Assembly: GCA_007123395.1 (NCBI GenBank)
Contig: SKLD01000328.1
Location: forward strand, 1-11,079
Source: Opitutales bacterium
GTDB taxonomy: Bacteria; Verrucomicrobiota; Verrucomicrobiia; Opitutales; Oceanipulchritudinaceae
Direction of reading: 5' to 3'
DNA length: 11,079 nucleotides
Below, piece after piece: positions 7,030 to 11,079 of this stretch. Positions within the stretch are counted from its first letter, which is position 1; the number at the start of each line of letters is the position of its first letter. The notes beneath the pieces are model-generated. The model saw nothing but the letters and a program-made list of their open reading frames with translations. It was not told the DNA's origin and did not search any database. Made by a program: the position numbers and the translations under genes.

Positions 7030-8291
7030 GCTACATTCTGCTACTCGACGACGATTTGAATTACGCTGGTCAACTCCGCTCCATGCTTGAGACGGAGGGT
7101 CTGCCCGGTGAAGTGACCGACTCGCCTTCGGACGCTCTCGAGCGGCTGAAAAAAGATAAAGTAGGCCTTGTCGTGGCCGATTTTGAAATGCCGGGTATGA
7201 ACGGCGCGGAGTTCGTCGAACACGCGCGCGTCCTGCGTCCGGATCTGCCGGTCATTATCGTATCCGGAAAGATGGGCACCCCGGAGACCGTCCGTGTGGC
7301 CAACATAGGTGTGACCTTTGTCATGGAGAAGCCGGTTGTGCGCGATGTCTTTCTCGCCCAAGTGAAGCGCTTTCTGCGGGAGGGCGCCCAAGCCTGCAAA
7401 AGGCGGGCGGCGGAGACGGGTGCCGCTTACGCTGAGACAACCGTCGGTGCGGTCGAGTTTCCGGCGGTCGCGGCAGTGACACGGTCCGCGCTCGCCGCCC
7501 TGCGCACGGCACTGGCAGAGGAGGGTCGGGCCGCCCTGACGGTCGACGATGCGGTTTCAGTGCCGCGTTTGGCGCAGTTGGCCGCAGCGTGGTTCGGCGG
7601 CGACAAAGACACACCTGTGCTGCGGATTTCTCCGCACGCCGGACAATTGGCGCGTGAAGATGCGGCAAGGGTAGGTGGGGGGGCGGTGTTGGCCGTTGTC
7701 GCGGTGGAGGCACCGATGGCGCTGGAGGATGTCCTCGGCGCGCTCGGTGCGGTGGCGGCCGCGCCTGTGCGCCTCTTGATTGTGGCGGAATCGACCGTCG
7801 CGCAGACTGCCGGCTGGTTTGACAAAACGGCTGTGCTACCTATCAGCGTCGTTTCGTTCCCTTCCGTCGCTGAGCGTATCGAGGACATCGCGGCCGCTTT
7901 TCTTGCCATTTGGCGGGCCGCCGCTCGCGAGGATCCGTTCCCTTCCGACCTGGCGCGGGCCATCCTTGGCTACGACTGGGAAACATCGCCGCGCCAGCTC
8001 GGCCGCAGCCTTCGGCTCTTCGAGGCCTTGTTGCGACGCGCCACGGCAGGGCGTGAGGCGGCAGACTCTGCGGACGAAGCCGCCCGCTTCCGCGACGTGC
8101 TCCCGGCCGACAGGGATCCGGCGGATTTAGCCGGTGTCCTGAAGCGGGCGCAGACGGCCTTTTTGCGGTCTCTTCTCAACGACGCCGCTTCGCTCGAAGA
8201 CGTTGCCGAGCGCGCCGGCATACCAGTGGCCATTCTCGAAACGGTCGAGGATGTGTCCGAACTTAAACTGCTCTTCTTTGACCGGAACTGA
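7026..8291 (+). CDS. Second response regulator with a further decayed NtrC-type AAA+ module
   Basis: This 421-residue protein begins inside the previous stop codon (ATGA overlap, 7026-7029), implying translational coupling. Its receiver (residues 3-118) is intact: D8-D10 acidic cluster, phospho-acceptor D52 in VADFEMPGMNG, S80 and K102 (KP). It closely resembles the upstream receiver (SG..........R....GV.....KP spacing). The rest follows an NtrC-type plan but is more eroded. The Walker A position reads about DDAVSVPR (174-181) with Pro in place of Lys. The Walker B position is Ala/Val (AVVAVEAP, 223-230). A sensor-like strand VRLLIVAES (248-256) and IEDIAAAF (285-292) remain. The AAA+ lid motif WPGNVREL reads WETSPRQL (318-325) within ILGYDWETSPRQLGRSL. 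Residues about 370-410 look like a Fis-type helix bundle (SLEDVAERAGIPVAIL). The middle part is unusually Ala-rich. It is a tandem paralogue of the preceding protein; a non-ATPase regulatory role is inferred. Confidence 0.85.
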   Translation: MSYILLLDDDLNYAGQLRSMLETEGLPGEVTDSPSDALERLKKDKVGLVVADFEMPGMNGAEFVEHARVLRPDLPVIIVSGKMGTPETVRVANIGVTFVMEKPVVRDVFLAQVKRFLREGAQACKRRAAETGAAYAETTVGAVEFPAVAAVTRSALAALRTALAEEGRAALTVDDAVSVPRLAQLAAAWFGGDKDTPVLRISPHAGQLAREDAARVGGGAVLAVVAVEAPMALEDVLGALGAVAAAPVRLLIVAESTVAQTAGWFDKTAVLPISVVSFPSVAERIEDIAAAFLAIWRAAAREDPFPSDLARAILGYDWETSPRQLGRSLRLFEALLRRATAGREAADSADEAARFRDVLPADRDPADLAGVLKRAQTAFLRSLLNDAASLEDVAERAGIPVAILETVEDVSELKLLFFDRN

Positions 8292-8307
8292 GCATTAAGC
8301 CAGGTCC

Positions 8308-8362
8308 GGCGGCGGAGGCATGGTAAGCCAAACCCGTAAGTAAGAACCATCCACCCACCGCC
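8308..8362 (+). terminator. Imperfect inverted repeat after the regulator pair, candidate terminator
   Basis: The 17-nt arms 8308-8324 and 8346-8362 are complementary at 13 of 17 positions, with a 21-nt loop, starting 16 nt after the stop at 8291. Perfect blocks are GGCGG/CCGCC at the base and ATGGT/ACCAT at the top. The following sequence is AGCCTTGTCC, then AT-rich, not a clean T-tract. The location suits the end of the two-gene transcript. Confidence 0.3.
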
Positions 8363-8370
8363 AGCCTTGT

Positions 8371-8426
8371 CCAATTATATATTTGTGAGCTTATAAAAAT
8401 TATTAATTTAATTCTGAAATAGAATA
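8371..8426 (+). promoter_or_regulatory. AT-rich promoter-like island upstream of the NarL-type regulator
   Basis: About 56 nt of almost pure A/T stand out against GC-rich flanks, 157-212 nt before the start at 8583. Candidate elements are TTGTGA (8383-8388) and TTTAAT (8407-8412) with an 18-nt spacer, and a good -10 match TAGAAT (8420-8425) without a strong -35. Either would leave a leader of about 150 nt. The exact promoter is uncertain. Confidence 0.4.
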
Positions 8427-8582
8427 TGGCGTGGGTTTGCTGTGGCCAACTGGCGCGACGCAGGTAGCTTGACCTCGGGACCGTGGGTACGGTCGAAATC
8501 GTGCAGTGTAAAAAAACGTGCCGATTCCATGTGGAGTCTTGACCGCCAGAAGAGAAAGCCACATGCCAAGATTGAGGTACGT

Positions 8583-9251
8583 ATGGAGACTGAATCAGAC
8601 AGACCGGCCGGGTTTTTGATCGTGGAAGACCACTTTATGTTCCGTGAAGTCGTGGCGACGCTCGTCCGCGAGCGAATCGGAGCGGAGATTATCGGAGCCG
8701 AGGAGTCCGGAGAGCAAGCCCTGCAGATGTTCGAAGCAGAGCGGGAGAGGATCGATGTTGTGCTGCTCGATCTCGACTTGCCCGATATGGACGGAATGCA
8801 GCTTGCGGAGAAAATGGTCGCGATCGATCCGAAGAAACGGATCCTCGCGGTTTCTTCGCAGTGCGACGATTACACTTTTTACCGCGTGCTCCGTTCGGGG
8901 TTGTTCGGCTTTGTCGACAAGACGAAGCAGGGTCTTGAAGAGCTGGAACACGCCATTCGGGAAGTCCTTGATTGGCGCCCCTTTTACGCGGCGTCAGTCC
9001 ACCAGGCCAACCTCAGTCAACTCGCTGATCCCAAGGCCTTTCCGAAGATCCTTACCCAGCGCGAGCAGGAACTGCTGCGCTTTTTCGGGGTTGGCATGCG
9101 CAACGAGGAGATTGCCAAGGAGTTCGACCTCTCCGCCCAGACCGTCCAGGGGCACCGCCGCAATATCATGCAAAAACTGGGCGTCTCCAGCACCCCAGAG
9201 TTGATCCGGTACGCCCTCAAGCACGGATTCTCGCGTGTGAGCTGGATGTAG
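8583..9251 (+). CDS. NarL/FixJ-type response regulator with LuxR helix-turn-helix
   Basis: This 222-residue protein has the family's normal length. The receiver (residues 10-128) has the acidic pair E15/D16, phospho-acceptor D63 in LLDLDLPDMDG, S91 and K113. A LuxR-type DNA-binding domain occupies about residues 157-213: LTQREQELLRFFGVGMRNEEIA, then the recognition helix SAQTVQGHRRNIMQKLG near residues 184-200, with all usual landmarks (E161, T187-V188, H191, K198-L199). Phosphorylation would promote dimerisation and binding to target promoters. I chose the ATG at 8583 because GAGGT (8574-8578) lies 4 nt upstream and the receiver starts right after it. An in-frame ATG at 8442 would add 47 residues unlike any domain. 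It has its own AT-rich upstream region, so it is probably a separate transcript from the pair before it. No kinase is adjacent. Confidence 0.93.
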   Translation: METESDRPAGFLIVEDHFMFREVVATLVRERIGAEIIGAEESGEQALQMFEAERERIDVVLLDLDLPDMDGMQLAEKMVAIDPKKRILAVSSQCDDYTFYRVLRSGLFGFVDKTKQGLEELEHAIREVLDWRPFYAASVHQANLSQLADPKAFPKILTQREQELLRFFGVGMRNEEIAKEFDLSAQTVQGHRRNIMQKLGVSSTPELIRYALKHGFSRVSWM

Positions 9252-9287
9252 ACAGCAGGCCTGTGGACGCTAATAAAGAGACGGAGT

Positions 9288-9325
9288 CCGCGCGCTTCCT
9301 TTTGCGTGCGGCGGAAAACGCGCGG
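9288..9325 (+). terminator. GC-rich hairpin downstream of the NarL-type regulator
   Basis: CCGCGCG (9288-9294) pairs perfectly with CGCGCGG (9319-9325), and TTCC (9296-9299) pairs with GGAA (9313-9316) inside it, giving a two-part stem 36 nt after the stop. There is no T-tract on either strand beside it, so if it ends transcription it may need a factor. It lies between convergent genes, where a bidirectional terminator would be expected. Confidence 0.35.
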
Positions 9326-9394
9326 GGAATCATGGGCATGACAGAGTGCCGGGATGACGCGCAGGTGTGAAGATATTTCGATGACCGGTTTCGG

Positions 9395-9425
9395 GGTGCG
9401 CGATCCCGCACCGCGCCATTGGCGC
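9395..9425. repeat. Two adjacent short hairpins between convergent genes
   Basis: GGTGCG (9395-9400) pairs with CGCACC (9407-9412) across a 6-nt loop. It is immediately followed by GCGCC-ATT-GGCGC (9413-9425). The block lies about 80 nt beyond the end of the - strand YihY-family gene. It could help terminate that transcript, but no T-run supports this. Confidence 0.3.
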
Positions 9426-9503
9426 AACCTCATTGTCGCTGTCGAGGTCGCGTTTTGAAGAATCGACGGAAACACTCCGGTCTTTGGTTCTCGCGGTGCA
9501 CCG

Positions 9504-10427
9504 TCAATCCGGTCCCCGCGAGGTTGAGTCTTCGATAAGATGATATTCGAGTTTGACCGCCGTCGCCTTGGGCTCGATGAGAATGCCGCGGTCCTCCGCG
9601 TAGGCTTTTGTCACCTGTACGCCGAAGAATAGGATGAGGCCGGAATAGTTGACCCAGATGAGAACGGCGACGAGTGAACCTGCTGCTCCGTAGGCAGAGG
9701 CGGCGCCAGTGTGGGTAATGTAGAGGGCGATGAGGTATTTTCCGATGATGAAGAGGACGGCAGTGGTGAATGCGCCGGTGAGGGCCTCGCGCCATGGCAG
9801 GCGCACATCGGGCAGCACCTTGAAAATAGCAGCAAAAAGCACGGAAATGATAATCAGCGAGAGTCCGATGTCGGCGAGTTGAAGGAAGATGCCCGGCATG
9901 GGAATGTATTCGTTGGCGAAACGTATGATGGCGCTGAGAACGGCGGTCATCATCAGCGAGACGAGGAGTAGAAAGCCGATTGTCAGGACGAGGGTGAGGG
10001 AAAGGAAGCGGGTCTTGAGGAGTATGAGGATGCCGCTTTTGCGAGGGCTCGGCGTTACCTTCCAGATCTCGTTGAGCGATGTCTGGAGTTGCCCGAAGAC
10101 GGTCGTGGCTCCGAACGCGAGAAGCCCGAACCCGATCACCGTGGAGAGCCATCCGCTTCGCCGTGGGTCGTTTTCGGCGATCGTTTCCTGGAGGGCAACT
10201 GCTCCTTCCGGCCCCATCCATTCCTCCAAGGTTCCGAGAAGCTGCCCCTCCGCGGCGTCTTCACCGAAAACCAAGCCGGTCACTGTGATGGCGATGATCA
10301 GAAGCGGCGCCATCGAAAAGAGAGTGTAGAAGGCTAGCGCGGCGGCGTGTTGGAAAGCTTTGTCCGCCGACCAGTTCTTCGCCGCCGTGAGAAGGAGTCG
10401 TGCGTGACGCCGGAGCTTCGCATGCAT
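9504..10427 (-). CDS. YihY/BrkB family inner-membrane protein
   Basis: This 307-residue protein is a clear member of the YihY/virulence factor BrkB family, once misnamed ribonuclease BN; its biochemical role is unsettled and transport has been proposed. Six hydrophobic helices fall near residues 31-54, 93-114, 143-170, 182-202, 214-237 and 248-272. Family signatures are DKAFQHAAALAFYTLFSMAP at the first helix, GATTVFGQLQTSLNEIW (106-122), KVLPDVRLPWREALTGAF (203-220) and SAYGAAGSLVAVLIWVNYSG through VQVTKAYA (244-277). I prefer the ATG at 10427 because AGGG (10439-10436 on the reverse strand) lies 8 nt upstream and the leader before the first helix then has the usual length. An in-frame ATG at 10457 adds ten residues (317 in total) without a clear ribosome site. 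It is transcribed towards the NarL-type gene and away from the transposase gene, apparently as a single gene. Confidence 0.93.
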   Translation of the reverse strand: MHAKLRRHARLLLTAAKNWSADKAFQHAAALAFYTLFSMAPLLIIAITVTGLVFGEDAAEGQLLGTLEEWMGPEGAVALQETIAENDPRRSGWLSTVIGFGLLAFGATTVFGQLQTSLNEIWKVTPSPRKSGILILLKTRFLSLTLVLTIGFLLLVSLMMTAVLSAIIRFANEYIPMPGIFLQLADIGLSLIIISVLFAAIFKVLPDVRLPWREALTGAFTTAVLFIIGKYLIALYITHTGAASAYGAAGSLVAVLIWVNYSGLILFFGVQVTKAYAEDRGILIEPKATAVKLEYHLIEDSTSRGPD

Positions 10428-10520
10428 TCTGACAACCCTACACTGCGACCCGGCCATGGCAATGACTCATAATTCATCAACAGTTCCGCTTCATGCCCTC
10501 GCAGGACGGGAAAACTAAAC

Positions 10521-10540
10521 CGGTCTTCAGACCAAGACCG
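10521..10540. promoter_or_regulatory. Nested palindromes upstream of the YihY-family gene and the transposase
   Basis: CGGTCTT (10521-10527) and AAGACCG (10534-10540) form a perfect 7-bp inverted repeat with a 6-nt spacer. GGTCT can also pair with the nearer AGACC (10529-10533), since AGACC occurs twice as a direct repeat. This fits an operator for a dimer, or a REP-like element near a REP-associated transposase. On the reverse strand the stem is followed by GTTTAGTTTTCC, so a - strand terminator is also conceivable. Confidence 0.4.
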
Positions 10541-10613
10541 AGTCGTCAAATTAAAATATCACAGATTTAATTTCTCTGCATAATATTATTTTTATCTATG
10601 AATTAAAATTTAG
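10541..10613 (+). promoter_or_regulatory. Strongly AT-rich island before the transposase gene
   Basis: About 73 nt are dominated by A/T, including ATTTAATTT (10565-10573), TAATATTATTTTTATC (10581-10596) and the direct repeat AATTAAAAT (10549-10557 and 10601-10609). It sits 42-114 nt before the ATG at 10655 and lies in a divergent gap, so it probably holds the promoter for the transposase and possibly for the YihY-family gene. No single -35/-10 pair is compelling. Confidence 0.4.
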
Positions 10614-10654
10614 GACTTGTGAGGGTGATTTGAACATGCAGACTGAGTGCTGTT

Positions 10655-11079
10655 ATGTCCTACCATCTACGAATCAAGAGTTCGCGCCGCGCGGCGTTTC
10701 ACTGTGTGTGCCGGGTGACGCGGCAGCTGGGGCTGCTGGGCGAGGCGGAGCGCGACGCCCTAGTGGCGGCGATGCGCAAGGCGGCGGTCTTCTCGGGCGT
10801 GGAGCTGCTGGCTTACGGTGTGTTGTCCAACCACTTCCATCTTCTGGTGCGGGTCGATCCGCAGGCGCGCGAGTGCGACGACGAGGAGCTTGTGCGCCGT
10901 TTCCGCGCCCTTTACGGGGAAGAGCGGGCGCAGTGCCTCGGCATGGACGCCGCCGACCTCGAAGCGCTCTTCGCCAACCCTGCCCGCGCGGAGACGGCGG
11001 AAAAGGTGCGCGCGAAGCTCTTCGCGCGCATGGGGGATGTCTCGGCCTTCATGCAGACGCTCAAGCAGCGCTACACGAA
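10655..11079 (+). CDS. Y1/HUH transposase, REP-associated type (RAYT-like), 3' truncated by window
   Basis: The frame runs open to the window end (141 full codons), so only the N-terminal part is present. It begins MSYHLRIKSSRRAAFHCVCR, like the first strand of Y1-family single-strand transposases. GVLSNHFHLLVRV then gives the HUH metal-binding pair H60 and H62. The segment GDVSAFMQTLKQRYTE at the end matches the helix bearing the catalytic Tyr; Y140 is the candidate nucleophile. About 60 charged residues lie between the HUH motif and that helix, longer than in compact IS200-type TnpA and like a long-spacer group I associate with Verrucomicrobiota and Planctomycetes. These enzymes cut and join single-stranded DNA at hairpins, and many are domesticated single-copy genes. 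A stop at 10631 rules out an earlier ATG in frame. A strong Shine-Dalgarno-like sequence at 10621-10629 is spaced for a different, out-of-frame ATG. Confidence 0.88.
   Translation, partial: MSYHLRIKSSRRAAFHCVCRVTRQLGLLGEAERDALVAAMRKAAVFSGVELLAYGVLSNHFHLLVRVDPQARECDDEELVRRFRALYGEERAQCLGMDAADLEALFANPARAETAEKVRAKLFARMGDVSAFMQTLKQRYT

Noticed and set aside
8442..8582. 47-residue N-terminal extension of the NarL-type regulator from ATG 8442
   Set aside because: The extension matches no domain, while GAGGT at 8574-8578 and the immediate start of the receiver favour ATG 8583.
8292..8582. Sigma54 promoter (TGGCAC-N5-TTGC type) near the regulators
   Set aside because: I looked for the -24/-12 pattern in the intergenic stretches and saw no acceptable match.
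9430..10221. 263-codon reverse-strand frame overlapping the YihY-family gene
   Set aside because: It is in a different frame of the same strand with Pro/Arg/His-rich composition; the YihY frame has six helices and family signatures.
8406..10573. Shared ATTTAATT in the two AT islands (8406-8413 and 10565-10572)
   Set aside because: An 8-mer of A/T in two AT-rich stretches is expected by chance and does not show a common element.
10636..11079. Out-of-frame ORF starting at ATG 10636 with a strong Shine-Dalgarno
   Set aside because: Its translation is Gly/Ala/Arg-rich and not protein-like, whereas the overlapping frame encodes a clear Y1 transposase. Kept only as a regulatory observation.
1..11079. 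tRNA, rRNA, CRISPR array or prophage modules
   Set aside because: No cloverleaf-like, rRNA-like or spacer-repeat pattern and no phage structural or integrase gene was seen.

Overview
This 11 kb window looks like a chromosomal segment of a GC-rich, Gram-negative, free-living bacterium. Several traits together suggest Verrucomicrobiota, probably the Opitutae: a large TonB-dependent receptor next to a huge secreted Ig/VCBS protein with a tryptophan-rich C-terminus, weak or absent Shine-Dalgarno signals at several starts, and the long-spacer type of Y1 (REP-associated) transposase. This placement is inferred from protein style and memory, not from a search.

Layout. Region 1 (1-5366, + strand): the C-terminal 685 residues of a TonB-dependent outer-membrane receptor (5' end outside the window), followed after 43 nt by a 1087-residue exported protein. 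That protein has a signal peptide, a beta-sandwich-like domain, two putative Ig domains, seven FG-GAP/VCBS-type repeats spaced about 50 residues apart (a likely seven-bladed propeller) and a C-terminal module with ten tryptophans. The two may form a receptor/surface-protein pair. Region 2 (5367-5685): 319 nt without a convincing gene but with several inverted repeats. Region 3 (5686-8291, + strand): two tandem response regulators whose genes overlap by 4 nt (ATGA). Both have intact receiver domains followed by a decayed NtrC-type AAA+ module and a Fis-like C-terminus; the ATPase and sigma54-contact residues are gone although both reading frames are open. This is the most unusual item in the window. 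Region 4 (8292-8582): an imperfect inverted repeat, then an AT-rich promoter-like island. Region 5 (8583-9251, + strand): a canonical NarL/FixJ-type response regulator with a LuxR helix-turn-helix. Region 6 (9252-9503): a 252 nt gap between convergent genes, with GC-rich hairpins. Region 7 (9504-10427, - strand): a six-helix YihY/BrkB family membrane protein. Region 8 (10428-10654): a divergent intergenic with nested palindromes and a very AT-rich island. Region 9 (10655-window end, + strand): the 5' part of a Y1/HUH transposase of the REP-associated tyrosine transposase group.

How the genes may work together. Three response regulators lie within 3.6 kb and no histidine kinase is present, so their kinase or kinases are encoded elsewhere. 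The two NtrC-like proteins are probably co-translated and keep phosphorylation sites, but they cannot be ordinary sigma54 activators. They may act as phosphorylation-controlled binding partners, DNA-binding antagonists or scaffolds; this is inference. The receptor/surface pair, the YihY protein and the transposase show no functional link to them in the sequence.
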